From Phytobacter diazotrophicus (GTDB taxonomy: Bacteria; Pseudomonadota; Gammaproteobacteria; Enterobacterales; Enterobacteriaceae), in NCBI GenBank assembly GCA_004346725.1, contig SMDE01000001.1, positions 310,001 to 374,000 of the forward strand: a stretch of 64,000 nt of DNA. The letters run 5' to 3'. Positions 50,101-58,715 of this stretch are shown piece after piece. Below the pieces are notes generated by a model. The model was not told the DNA's origin, did not search any database, and was given only the letters and a program-made list of their open reading frames with translations. The stretch's first letter is position 1. Every line of letters starts with the position of its first letter. The position numbers and the translations under genes are program-made.

Positions 50101-50849
50101 GCATAAACGGGCAGATCCGATGCTTTAGGTTCCAGCCACAGCAGCGCCTGTTGCAGCGCTTTATCGGCGCTTTTGTCATCTGCGGCGATGGCCGACAGTT
50201 GTGCTATCCCTTCGCGACGGGTCTCTTGCTGCCAGGTCAGCGCCATTGCCAGCGCCTGCTTGCTGGCGTTGTCATCCGGCATCATTTTCACGCGCTGACG
50301 CAGGGCGGCCACCCCTTCTGACCAGGTGGCGCTGTCGCCCGCCATCGTCTGGTAATACTCCAGCGCGAGTTCATCCGGCGGGTTGCCTTTAAACAGCGCG
50401 CGATAGGCCGCAACCGCCTCTTTGGTTTGCCCGTGCTGTGCCAGGTTACGCGCCGCATTGAGCTGAGAGGGTGAAATGGACTGCATCGAGTTGGCACTGT
50501 TCAGCGCCGACAGGCGCGGGTCCTGAGGGGCTATCTCAGCCATTTTTTTGCGCCAGATGTCTGCCTGCTGGGTGTTACCCCGCTGGAGCTGATAAAGCGC
50601 CGTCAGGTACATCGCGTCGACGTTGTGCTCATCCACTGCCAGCACTTTTTGCAGCGCTTCGAGCGCCATATCATCATGTGCTTTACTGTGCCAGTAGCTT
50701 GCCTGGGTCAGCAGTTTTTTTACCGCCGCATCATTGGCGCTCTGGCTGGCATCCGTTGTGTCGGCGGCAGATGCCGGGTGGCTCGTGCCAATCAGACACA
50801 GCAGGTAAAAGGCGTGCGTCAGTGGTTTGCCAATAATACGCTTATTCAT
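47136..50849 (-). CDS. bcsC: Cellulose export protein BcsC (TPR and outer-membrane barrel)
   Basis: A 1237-residue protein with an N-terminal signal peptide (cut near SHPASAAD), some 16-20 TPR repeats up to about residue 840, then a C-terminal beta-barrel (about 900-1237) ending in alternating aromatic residues (ALFYFKYFVDQNK). It forms the outer-membrane exit for cellulose, with TPRs in the periplasm. A Thr/Ser-rich linker (AAASTTTTTTSTDAD) joins the parts. The start overlaps the bcsB stop by eight bases, and AGGATAAG precedes it. Confidence 0.95.
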   Translation of the reverse strand: MNKRIIGKPLTHAFYLLCLIGTSHPASAADTTDASQSANDAAVKKLLTQASYWHSKAHDDMALEALQKVLAVDEHNVDAMYLTALYQLQRGNTQQADIWRKKMAEIAPQDPRLSALNSANSMQSISPSQLNAARNLAQHGQTKEAVAAYRALFKGNPPDELALEYYQTMAGDSATWSEGVAALRQRVKMMPDDNASKQALAMALTWQQETRREGIAQLSAIAADDKSADKALQQALLWLEPKASDLPVYASYAQRHPEDNAPMDHYRKSVEGDATKSGFDALNSGDLDSAKDKFAQVLQGQASNGNALAGMGYVALRQSRFADAQKYLRRASQENSNNENSLQWAKDADNARFYASLNEARSLNQKGRYADALASLDTSVSSDSRQRQAADMLRADILRRQGKPAESEQVYRQLLADNPQNTDVRTGLMWVLRQQNKQTEAEQILRTLPASLRTRYATFGDNGDDERKAAQAALQSGNGSKAMQILQAASGKYPQNVWLQLDYARQLRKAGQKQQAATLMASVAQRADKRNEALYAAAVYAAEDNDWSKSQSLLSQVPRATFSADMTALNSRVQSNLQMDIAQNYLRQGNTQAARNSLRSLERTPPQTPVDLGRYAQLMMQAGDTPLALQLVRENQAQGLHGTLADYAGQIRVLNQAGRFAEAESVLNSPVLQNSASQQEIENIRIASVIARADRLREKGKPDAAWNLVMPALRANPANTDLLLAMARVYQSDHMDDKADEIYTFVLRKSPRDKQALTGIVNLALARNDHDAARRAFSALEPSQDADYMMLAARVAAANGENQRAMSLLRTAQWRLQQGTEEDESDVISDVVSLPSPTQQAQQTAMTSINNMMQDLQDKTATWTGGGVSLRTRSGESGLGALDEVKAPLTISGTITDSARLSLNVSPVSLNAGEMSGNSANRFGSGQITHATKLAAAASTTTTTTSTDADAQSGQQANGMETNLSLTGDSYKLDIGNTPTGGEFTRLVGGVEWMPKLSRNSSLDLKAERRAVTDSLLSYVGAKDKTTGESWGAVTRNGVSAQYAWDNDLVGLYARLGFDTWIGENVPTNHSVNALAGSYLRLFRTTESELKMGVNVNYMDFDRNLSNYSLGQGGYFSPQNYMAVSLPVTLTRKIDKWDLTLNGAVGYQSWRQDQSDYFPGHSTLQSQLNSLASTVDNVDSVYKASAKNGVGYTLGVDARYRLSDNVALGANLGYDTFGSYNEGKALFYFKYFVDQNK

Positions 50850-53175
50850 GTTCGGTCTTATCCTGCAGGCGTTGCTGAGCGTGTCGCTTCAACGTGCGGT
50901 ACAACATGGGGCTGGCAATCGCGGCAATCAGGCACGCGAGAAGCGACAGCCAGAAAATGTGTTGGCTGGCGAACCACAAAATCATCAGATAACCCGGCAG
51001 GTCGCCACGGGTAAATTGCTCGCCAACGCGCCAGCTACGCACTTCGCCAGCATCTCCCGTCGCCACAAAATCGCCGTTCGCATTGCTTTTAAACGTCGGT
51101 TTCGTCATATCATCCGGCAGTTGCTGCAACTGATGATCGTCTGTGCCGGTGGCAATCACCACCACACGCCCGGTGTTCCAGGGCGAACGAACGCTTACCA
51201 GGCCACGCCACTGGCTGGTGTCGCTGAGGTAACTTGCGGCATCGATATCTGTCCGTGCCTGCTCGCCGCTGAACAGTGATGTCAGGCGGCTGAAGACGCT
51301 GGCGGTACTCACTTCTAGCGTGTTTTCATTAAGTGAGAAGGCGCTGCCCTGTAACAGTGGTTTGAGCAGTTCACCATTACGCAGGCTGCCAATGGCGAGC
51401 ACGTCGCTACTGGCTAACTGTTGCTGCCCGCTCTCCTGTTGCGGCATTCCGGTGAACAGATGCAGGTAGCTGGCGCTAACACCCGTATCACGACCGGATT
51501 TCGCCATCAGGTTCAGCAGCACAGAGGTCTCTTCCAGGTTCGGGTGCGCAGACATCAGAACACTGGTGTTCGCCAGGTCAGCGTTGCGGGTGAATGGGAA
51601 CATGGCATTGCTGAACCAGTTCAGATTTGGCAACTGCCCAAAGTGCCACGAATGGGAGAAATCCAGCGTTGAGTTGCCATCAATGCGGCTCTGAATGTTG
51701 TCATCGCCCAGCGCATTACAGGGGGCATTTTTCTGCGGCTTGATACCAAACCAGAAACCCAGTTGGTTACTACCGAGAATGGCGCGTGGGTCAATATTCA
51801 CCACCGCGCTTTGTTGGCGCTGGGTCAGACCGAGCATATTCATTACCGGTGCGAAAATGCCGTCTTTGCTCACCGGCAGGCGCTTAAGGAACTCACCGTT
51901 CAGGCTGACATTGAGGAACGAGTTGCTGTCATCGATCCAGACTTTTTGCGCAAAACTGTAAGTGAGACGCAGCGGTACGGCGCTGCCATCCCACATAAAC
52001 AGATCCGGCGCTGTGACGAAGGGGAGCTGGTTTTCCCCATGCCAGACACCGTGCGCCACCAGACTGCCGTCATCAGCCTGTAAGCTGCGAAGCGCAACCG
52101 GATGGCTGGTATTGACCCAGCGTGGGGCGTCGTATTCGCCACGTTGCGTCATTTTTACCGCCGTCACTTGCAGAGTGTCGCTGTCTGGCAGGGCCGGTTG
52201 GGTAAGACGCCAGGCGGCCTGGCGCAGTTCTGTCTCGTTGTGGCCGCTTATCACCAGCAGTTTGTAAGCCGGGTTCAGCGGGTTATCAATCACCTGCAAC
52301 GCCGCCCCTGGGTTTTCGCCGAGGGTCACCTCACCGATATGATCGCCAGGTTTGCCCAGTAAAATACCGTTACCTGCAGGCAGCGTGTTGTACTGCACAT
52401 CGAAATGGCTGGGCTTCCCGGCACTCATCACGCCAAAGTGTGAGGTGACGATAGCGGCTGCGGTAAGAACATCCGCGTCGGGGCTGGTGGAAAAGGCGAT
52501 GCTCAGCGCCTGATCTTTAGTCTGCTTCGTATCAAAGAACGGGCGAGGGAAGGTGCTGAGCGTTTTGCGCACGTTCAGCCACAGCCCCTGATAATTGAGC
52601 GTCGATGTTGGTGTTAACGTCACGCGGTAATCTTCCGGCAGCGTGCGCTGACAGCTCCAGCCATTATTGATAATGTCGTCGCTGGTTTTTAACTGGAAAC
52701 TCAGGTTATTACCCGAGGCAATCATTGATGCCGGAACATCCAGATTCCAGAAGCCTTTCTCCTGCTGGACCTGATCGAGCGGAATGGCACCCAGAGGTTG
52801 CCCGTTAAGCATCAGTTGCAGGTTTTCGCCTGGCACATCCGTGCGGTTCACCTCCACATTCAGACTGATATGTGCATCGGTAATCACCAGATCGCCCGGC
52901 AGCGTAAAACTCACGCCATTCTGCAACTGTTGGCCGGAAAGCGTCAGGCCGCCTGCGGCCCCCATATCGCCAAAGCTCAACGAACTGGAGATGTTCTGAT
53001 TGCTGGCATTTGGCGCGGCGGCGACAACCGCAGCGGGGGGTGCCTGAGTGCTTTTTACCCCTTGCAGCGGTGGCAGTTCCGGCAGAGCTTCATTGTTGGT
53101 CGACAGTGCCGCCCAGGCGATACCGCTGGTGCCACACAGCAAGACCGTGGCTAACAGCAGAGGATTACAGCGCAT
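50842..53175 (-). CDS. bcsB: Cellulose synthase periplasmic subunit BcsB
   Basis: A 777-residue protein with a signal peptide (MRCNPLLLATVLLCGTSGIA), tandem carbohydrate-binding and flavodoxin-like domains, and a C-terminal membrane helix (ILWFASQHIFWLSLLACLIA) that packs against BcsA. It guides the nascent glucan through the periplasm. It overlaps the bcsA stop by 11 bases, with AGAGG inside bcsA, so it is translationally coupled. Confidence 0.95.
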   Translation of the reverse strand: MRCNPLLLATVLLCGTSGIAWAALSTNNEALPELPPLQGVKSTQAPPAAVVAAAPNASNQNISSSLSFGDMGAAGGLTLSGQQLQNGVSFTLPGDLVITDAHISLNVEVNRTDVPGENLQLMLNGQPLGAIPLDQVQQEKGFWNLDVPASMIASGNNLSFQLKTSDDIINNGWSCQRTLPEDYRVTLTPTSTLNYQGLWLNVRKTLSTFPRPFFDTKQTKDQALSIAFSTSPDADVLTAAAIVTSHFGVMSAGKPSHFDVQYNTLPAGNGILLGKPGDHIGEVTLGENPGAALQVIDNPLNPAYKLLVISGHNETELRQAAWRLTQPALPDSDTLQVTAVKMTQRGEYDAPRWVNTSHPVALRSLQADDGSLVAHGVWHGENQLPFVTAPDLFMWDGSAVPLRLTYSFAQKVWIDDSNSFLNVSLNGEFLKRLPVSKDGIFAPVMNMLGLTQRQQSAVVNIDPRAILGSNQLGFWFGIKPQKNAPCNALGDDNIQSRIDGNSTLDFSHSWHFGQLPNLNWFSNAMFPFTRNADLANTSVLMSAHPNLEETSVLLNLMAKSGRDTGVSASYLHLFTGMPQQESGQQQLASSDVLAIGSLRNGELLKPLLQGSAFSLNENTLEVSTASVFSRLTSLFSGEQARTDIDAASYLSDTSQWRGLVSVRSPWNTGRVVVIATGTDDHQLQQLPDDMTKPTFKSNANGDFVATGDAGEVRSWRVGEQFTRGDLPGYLMILWFASQHIFWLSLLACLIAAIASPMLYRTLKRHAQQRLQDKTEHE

Positions 53176-55282
53176 GTTTAACCTCTTCCTGGTTTTTCGC
53201 CACGGTGGCCATTTTGCATTTCACCGTTGCACTGCTTTTTTTACGGCCAAAGAACAGTTCCCATACACACTGCAAAATGCCTGCGAAAGAGGCCAGCGGG
53301 CGGTCCGGGGCATGGGGCGGTTTGTACCATGCATCGGCGCGAGAGAGCACTACGCGTACCAGTTTGCGGCGTTCGTTGAGGGGCAGGTTGTCGAACTCTA
53401 CGCGAATATCGTTGTTTCCCACGCCAGCGGCACGCAGCGGCACATGGGCAATTTCATTCCCCAGCCCCAGTTCAATCTGTACCGGGACTTTGTAGCGCAG
53501 GTCTTCCCCTTTCTGTAGCGCCACGCGCGCACCGCCCATGGAGATATCAAAGGTGCGGGTGAGCATGTGTGAGCCGTCAGAGAAAAGTACTTTTGTCGGC
53601 AGACTGGCGTAGATGCGGATCGTTTTGCGGATCTGCTTACTCTCTTTCGCCACGGCGATTGAGGCCAATAAAATGATGGTGCTAAAGCAGCCCCAGGCGA
53701 TGTTAAAAAGGATGACGCGGGGGTCGATGCCAGCGTAGTCATTCATGTAATAACGCACGCCGACCCAGATCATACTGCCGACCATCAGCAGCACAGTGAT
53801 AATCAGCGGGCGCACGGTATAGGCATCAAAGTAATCGCGATCGGTCAGATCGCCTTTATCCGTCACGTTAAATTTCCCAAGGCGCGGTGAGATAAGGCTG
53901 AGCAGCGTCGGGAGAATCAGATGGAAGGCCATCACCGTCTCATAGATTTCCCCCCAGAACGCGTAGCGATACCTGCCTGTGATGCGCGAGTTCACGAGGG
54001 TGGAAAGCACCAGGTGCGGCAACACATAGGAGAAAATCAGCGTCGCGGACGAAGAGATAATGTTCAGATTAAACAGCATAAAGACCAGCGGTGAGGTAAG
54101 GAACACCACTCGCGGCAACCCATACTGAAAGTGCAGCATCGCATTGAGGTAGCACAAACGCTGGGTCAGCTTGAGGCCGCGCCCGAGCAGCGGATTATCG
54201 ATACGGAAAATCTGCGTCATGCCGCGCGCCCAGCGAATACGCTGGTTCACATGCAGCGCCAGACGTTCGGTCGCCAGGCCTGCCGCCAGAGGGATATCAA
54301 GGAACGCCGTATTCCAGCCGCGACGCTGTAGTTTCAGCGCGGTATGGGCATCTTCGGTGACCGTTTCGACCGCAAAACCGCCCACTTCCTCCAGCGCGGA
54401 GCGCCGGATAACTGCACAGGAGCCGCAGAAGAAGGTCGCATTCCAGTTGTCGTTACCCTGCTGAACCGGGCCGTAGAAGAGTGCGCCTTCATGGGGCACT
54501 TTCTTTGCTGCCGTCAGGTTACGTTCAAACGGATCCGGGGAATAGAAGTGGTGCGGTGTCTGAATCAGCGCCAGTTTGCCATCACGGAAGAACTCACCGA
54601 CGGTCGCCTGCAGGAACACGCGGGTCGCCACGTGGTCGCAGTCGAATACGCAGATAAGCTCACCTTCGGTGAGGGTCATCGCGTGGTTGAGGTTACCGGC
54701 CTTCGCATGGCTGTTATCCGGACGAGTCAGATAGCCTACACCTGCTTGCGCAGCGAAATCCCGGAACTCATCCCGCTTGCCGTCGTCCAGAATATAGACC
54801 TTCACTTTATCCTGTGGATATTCGATGCACTGCGCCGCCAGCACCGTATCGCGAACCACGTCGAGGCTTTCATTATATGAAGGCACATAGATATCGACGG
54901 TCGGCCAGGTATTGTGATCTTTCGGCATCGGGGCAATGGGGCGCTCCAGCGGCCAGGCCATTTGTACATAGCCGAGCACCAGAATAGTCCAGGAATAGAT
55001 TTCAGCCGCAAAAAGCAGACCGCCGAGTACCATCTCCAGCGTGGAGTCGAAATGCAGCGTCGTCGTTGCGCGCCACCAGATATAACGTGTGGACATCAGC
55101 AGCGAAAATACCAGCATAGCCAGGACCGATTTTTTGCTTTTAAATCGACCAAGAATAAAAACGGCCACAATCACTGACAGGCCGAAAAGGTATTGTTTAT
55201 CGCTGCTCATTGGGGTGACTACCACCAACAACGATAATAAAAGCAGCGTCAGCGTGAGAATAATTCCGATGATTTTTTGCAT
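53165..55282 (-). CDS. bcsA: Cellulose synthase catalytic subunit BcsA
   Basis: A 705-residue inner-membrane GT2 synthase using UDP-glucose. The catalytic motifs are DDG (166-168), DCD (214-216), TED (309-311) and QRIRW (347-351). Eight or so membrane helices flank the GT domain. The PilZ domain near the C-terminus has the c-di-GMP motifs IRKTIR (551-556) and DISMGG (579-584), so the enzyme should be c-di-GMP activated. It is shorter than the 872 residues of E. coli BcsA, lacking the long N-terminal part. Confidence 0.97.
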   Translation of the reverse strand: MQKIIGIILTLTLLLLSLLVVVTPMSSDKQYLFGLSVIVAVFILGRFKSKKSVLAMLVFSLLMSTRYIWWRATTTLHFDSTLEMVLGGLLFAAEIYSWTILVLGYVQMAWPLERPIAPMPKDHNTWPTVDIYVPSYNESLDVVRDTVLAAQCIEYPQDKVKVYILDDGKRDEFRDFAAQAGVGYLTRPDNSHAKAGNLNHAMTLTEGELICVFDCDHVATRVFLQATVGEFFRDGKLALIQTPHHFYSPDPFERNLTAAKKVPHEGALFYGPVQQGNDNWNATFFCGSCAVIRRSALEEVGGFAVETVTEDAHTALKLQRRGWNTAFLDIPLAAGLATERLALHVNQRIRWARGMTQIFRIDNPLLGRGLKLTQRLCYLNAMLHFQYGLPRVVFLTSPLVFMLFNLNIISSSATLIFSYVLPHLVLSTLVNSRITGRYRYAFWGEIYETVMAFHLILPTLLSLISPRLGKFNVTDKGDLTDRDYFDAYTVRPLIITVLLMVGSMIWVGVRYYMNDYAGIDPRVILFNIAWGCFSTIILLASIAVAKESKQIRKTIRIYASLPTKVLFSDGSHMLTRTFDISMGGARVALQKGEDLRYKVPVQIELGLGNEIAHVPLRAAGVGNNDIRVEFDNLPLNERRKLVRVVLSRADAWYKPPHAPDRPLASFAGILQCVWELFFGRKKSSATVKCKMATVAKNQEEVKHAL

Positions 55283-55470
55283 GTTTAATAATCTGTACGG
55301 AAAACAGTAAGGCCGACCGGTCTGTTTCCGTTCCGGTAACCCTGTTAAAAATCATGACTTGTCAGACTGAATAGCCCCTGTCGAAAAGCACAACGAGCGG
55401 CTAATTTCCTCACCTGAGTCAGGACACGCTTATGAGAAAAACTGGGCGCCAACCCGGTAATTGGGCGGGG

Positions 55471-55848
55471 CTATCTGCCAATGACGGTAAATAACACGTC
55501 CAGACGTACCGGGTTGCGTTCGCGAATTTCCGGTTCGGACGTCTGGCGGGACAGGGCCGCAACACTTTCCAGAATGCCACCGGTCGGAGAGGAAAACGCG
55601 TTTTGTACCAGCGCAGGTTTTGCTTTCGGCCAGGAGAGGGTATTGACGTTGGGTGCCGGTTGAGAGCTTTCCAGGTGAATATCCGCAGGCACGGTTTCAA
55701 CAATGGTTTCTTTAACATCACCATTAACATCGGGCGTTGTGACTGTTACTGCTGTTTGCATCGTTGCACCATCTTCGTCGTTTATTTTCTGGAAAGAGAC
55801 ACCGGACATCTTCAGTTTTGCAGTCAAAGAACTTAAATCGTCATACAT
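55471..55848 (-). CDS. Small protein heading the cellulose operon, possibly BcsO/BcsP-like
   Basis: A 125-residue soluble protein, start ATG 55848 (MYDDLSSLTAKL). The pattern, a short helical start with YDDL, a low-complexity Thr/Val/Pro middle, and a conserved-looking C-terminus (RNPVRLDVLFTVIGR), recalls the accessory proteins BcsO and BcsP of other enterobacterial cellulose operons, but I cannot assign it firmly. It lies 188 bases before bcsA on the same strand; that gap holds no gene. No BcsQ-like ATPase or BcsR is present. Confidence 0.65.
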   Translation of the reverse strand: MYDDLSSLTAKLKMSGVSFQKINDEDGATMQTAVTVTTPDVNGDVKETIVETVPADIHLESSQPAPNVNTLSWPKAKPALVQNAFSSPTGGILESVAALSRQTSEPEIRERNPVRLDVLFTVIGR

Positions 55849-56436
55849 AGTATTTGCCTGTCCTCGATGTGTTAAACACGCACTAAATTTAAGCAATGTT
55901 ATCTGCCTCTTTCTCTATTACCGCTGGCTCCTTATTGCTGCGGAACGTATTACCATCAATCATTGAATACGTTAAGTGGATCATCATTTATTGTTGATGT
56001 CCGCTTTAATTGAGAATTTCCTTATATACTGAGGTGGGCAAAGTGGCAGGTCAAGTGACGCTATCAATAAATAGAAATTCACTTATTTAAGATGTCTATT
56101 AATCTATCTGTTGCTCATTGCGTTGTATGGCGGGAGGCCGCACGGCGTCAGGCTTGCGTGGTGGCAAGATGAAAAGATGATGTATTTAGCGTAGACGATA
56201 GTTTTCAATAATAATTGTAGTAAACCTCAATCTCCTCAATTTCTTCATATTTGATTCATGTTTTTATTATTTACCCTATCGGCATCTTCCGCTAAAACTT
56301 TATCAATAAATAATTATCCATTTATTTAATTTCTCTATAAATGCAGTTTCCTGCCAATATCGCTATTGGCTGATATTGAACCGATGGCTGCTTTCTATTA
56401 GTATTGACCCGACCTCCCTGGTATAGAAAAACTATC
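55849..56436. promoter_or_regulatory. Divergent control region of the bcs operon and the phosphodiesterase
   Basis: An AT-rich stretch of 588 bases without a gene. It contains two direct repeats of pattern TATCAATAAATA-N9-TTATTTAA at 56062-56090 and 56301-56329, one nearer each promoter. Exact promoters were not assigned. Confidence 0.6.
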
Positions 56437-58080
56437 ATGCCTTTTGACAATGATATTTTCGGCTCGCAGTCAATGCTTGCCGCGCTGGAATATGTTCATG
56501 ATGCTGTTGTTCTTATCGACGGCGCGGAAAATGTTTTTTTCTTTAATAAAGCAGCCGAGACGCTATGGCGTTATTCGCGAAGCCAGGTGCTGGGCAGAAA
56601 AGCGGCGGATATTCCCCTGTTCACCTCCCCGGAGGCGCCCGGCGAGGAAACGTCGCTTACGATTGTGTCGGCAACCGGGGAAGAAACCACGCTTTCTGCC
56701 ACAGTACGCTATGACGGGGCGGCGCGTGCGGGCGCGCCCTGCATGGTGGTCGTGCATATCGATCAGCAAAAGATTACGCAACTGTCGACCTTTAATCTGC
56801 TGACCGGTCTGCCAAAGCGTAGCGCGCTGCATCGTCATATTGATGCGCTTTTTCAGCAGGGCGCCTGTGCGTGTGCCGCGCTCTTTTTCCTTGACCTCGA
56901 CCATTTTAAAGATGTTAACGATGCTCTGGGCTATGCCGCCGGGGACAGCGTACTGGCCGCCATTGCCCAGCGGCTGACGGCGGAATTTTCCCGCCAGGCG
57001 TTTGTCAGCCATCCTGACAGCGACACCTTTGTTCTGGTCTTCCCGGATTGCGATGCCGCGAAGGCAACCACAATTGCGCAGCGTATTCAGGCGTTATTCC
57101 GTCTGCCGTTTAACGTGGCTGATCTCGCACTGAACGTGACGGTAAGCACCGGTATCAGCCTCTATCCCGATCACGGGATATCCCGCGATCTATTGCTAAA
57201 GCAGGCTAATCACGCCTCGCATCTGGCAAAAGGGGCGGCGTCGGGCGGCTACCTTTTTTTCAGTAGTGAAATGAACCAGGTGGATCAGGAGCGGTTAAAG
57301 CTGGCGGCGGCACTGAAACTCGCTATTGCCAGCAACCATTTACACCTGCACTACCAGCCGCAGATTTGGCTCAAAAATGGCGAGCTTTATGGGGTTGAGG
57401 CGCTGGCGCGCTGGTCCGACCCGGTATTGGGCGATATTCCCCCAGGTAAATTTATCGCACTTGCTGAGGAGACCGGTGAAATCGAAGGCATTGGTCGCTG
57501 GACGCTCCATGAAGCTTGCCGCCAGATGGCGGAGTGGCGTAGTAATGACATTCATGTGCCCGTGGTGTCGGTAAATCTTTCGCCGATTAACTTTTATAAC
57601 AGCAGCTTGCCGCAGTATATCTCTTATCTGCTACGCCAATACCGCATCCCAGCACACTGCCTGACCATTGAGATTACCGAAGGCGTCATGATGGATAAGC
57701 GACCGGAAACCATGGAAGTCATTTGTGCGGTACGTGAGTTGGGGGTGGGGCTGTCGATGGATGATTTTGGTACCGGGTTTTCCTGCTTGTCCCGGCTGGC
57801 GCATTTGCCAATGACCGAGCTGAAAATCGATCAAAGCTTTATGCGCGACCTGCGGGAAGGTAGCAAGATGAAAGCCATTGCCACAACGGTGGTGAGGATT
57901 GGACAGAGCCTGCATCAAACTGTCGTGGCTGAAGGCGTCGAAACGGAACAGCAGCGTAATGAACTGCGGGAATTGCAGTGTGATATTGCTCAGGGGTATC
58001 TCTATTCACGGGCGTTAAATGCCTCGGCACTAGCAGGATGGGTGAAAAATCGTCTGCGTAGCGAAATTGTGCTTGAGTAA
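56437..58080 (+). CDS. c-di-GMP phosphodiesterase, PAS-GGDEF(degenerate)-EAL
   Basis: A 547-residue protein. A PAS domain (about 10-115), a GGDEF-like domain whose motif is replaced (HPDSDTF), and an intact EAL domain (about 290-535) with YGVEALARW, the loop-6 motif MDDFGTGFS and the later VAEGVETEQQ. It should hydrolyse c-di-GMP, with the GGDEF part regulatory. I start at ATG 56437 since TTG 56404 has no ribosome site; neither is strong. It is divergent from the bcs operon, so it opposes its built-in cyclase. A strong terminator follows. Confidence 0.88.
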   Translation: MPFDNDIFGSQSMLAALEYVHDAVVLIDGAENVFFFNKAAETLWRYSRSQVLGRKAADIPLFTSPEAPGEETSLTIVSATGEETTLSATVRYDGAARAGAPCMVVVHIDQQKITQLSTFNLLTGLPKRSALHRHIDALFQQGACACAALFFLDLDHFKDVNDALGYAAGDSVLAAIAQRLTAEFSRQAFVSHPDSDTFVLVFPDCDAAKATTIAQRIQALFRLPFNVADLALNVTVSTGISLYPDHGISRDLLLKQANHASHLAKGAASGGYLFFSSEMNQVDQERLKLAAALKLAIASNHLHLHYQPQIWLKNGELYGVEALARWSDPVLGDIPPGKFIALAEETGEIEGIGRWTLHEACRQMAEWRSNDIHVPVVSVNLSPINFYNSSLPQYISYLLRQYRIPAHCLTIEITEGVMMDKRPETMEVICAVRELGVGLSMDDFGTGFSCLSRLAHLPMTELKIDQSFMRDLREGSKMKAIATTVVRIGQSLHQTVVAEGVETEQQRNELRELQCDIAQGYLYSRALNASALAGWVKNRLRSEIVLE

Positions 58081-58117
58081 TAGCTTAGCGTTTACGCTCA
58101 GTCTGTTTCGCCTGTGA

Positions 58118-58160
58118 ATAAACACCATCAGGATATATCTCCTGGTGGTGTTTATTTTTA
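58118..58160 (+). terminator. Terminator after the phosphodiesterase gene
   Basis: A 15-bp stem (58118-58132 with 58141-58155, one G-U pair) around an eight-base loop, followed by T-rich sequence. Confidence 0.85.
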
Positions 58161-58179
58161 TGCCATGATTAAAAAAAGA

Positions 58180-58305
58180 TCAACTAATGTATTTCAGTAT
58201 CAGTAATAGCAAACAAAATCCCAGCACACCCCAGGACATATGACGACCAGAACGATATACAGGATTCGTGCTGGTGGTTTTACTTTGACTATTCTCGATA
58301 CCCAT
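58180..58305 (-). CDS. Putative small membrane protein, 41 residues
   Basis: The frame reads MGIENSQSKTTSTNPVYRSG, then RHMSWGVLGFCLLLLILKYIS. A polar, Ser/Thr-rich N-terminus precedes one hydrophobic helix (WGVLGFCLLLLIL) with flanking positive charges, as in many small enterobacterial membrane proteins. The ribosome site is weak (GAAAG 12 bases upstream). A hairpin (CACCGCAAG/CTTGCGGTG, 58344-58363) lies upstream. No homolog known to me. Confidence 0.45.
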   Translation of the reverse strand: MGIENSQSKTTSTNPVYRSGRHMSWGVLGFCLLLLILKYIS

Positions 58306-58658
58306 TAGAATTTACTTTCAGATTATCGTTAATAAATCGTAACCACCGCAAGGGCTTGCGGTGAGCCAAAAGAACGGATAGGAATATAAATCCGCTGTGG
58401 ATACCGGGTGGGTTAATCAACAAAACGTCTTTCTCTGAATGTTCGACGGTCTAAATACAAGTTGTTGACTAAACCTAAACTGGATAATAACCGTTGAAAT
58501 CGAAAAATCCATGAGAAAAAAGAATGTGCTTTAAATTTATTTATATAAATAGATGCTATCTATCATTAATAAAGAGGTGGGTAGGTTTGTATAAATAAAT
58601 TGATGGCTGAATAAGAGAGGCCATAAAATAATAGTTGAATTGGTGGTGGTATTCATTC
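58306..58658. other. AT-rich gap between the small frame and the GAF-GGDEF gene
   Basis: Apart from the hairpin at 58344-58363 I see no gene. The sequence is AT-rich. Confidence 0.5.
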
Positions 58659-58689
58659 AAAAAAAGAGGGTAAATTTTCATTTACCCTC
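58659..58689 (-). terminator. Terminator of the GAF-GGDEF gene
   Basis: GAGGGTAAA (58666-58674) pairs with TTTACCCTC (58681-58689); on the minus strand seven T follow. Confidence 0.9.
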
Positions 58690-58715
58690 GTGATAAGTGC
58701 TTATACTCCGGCGAG

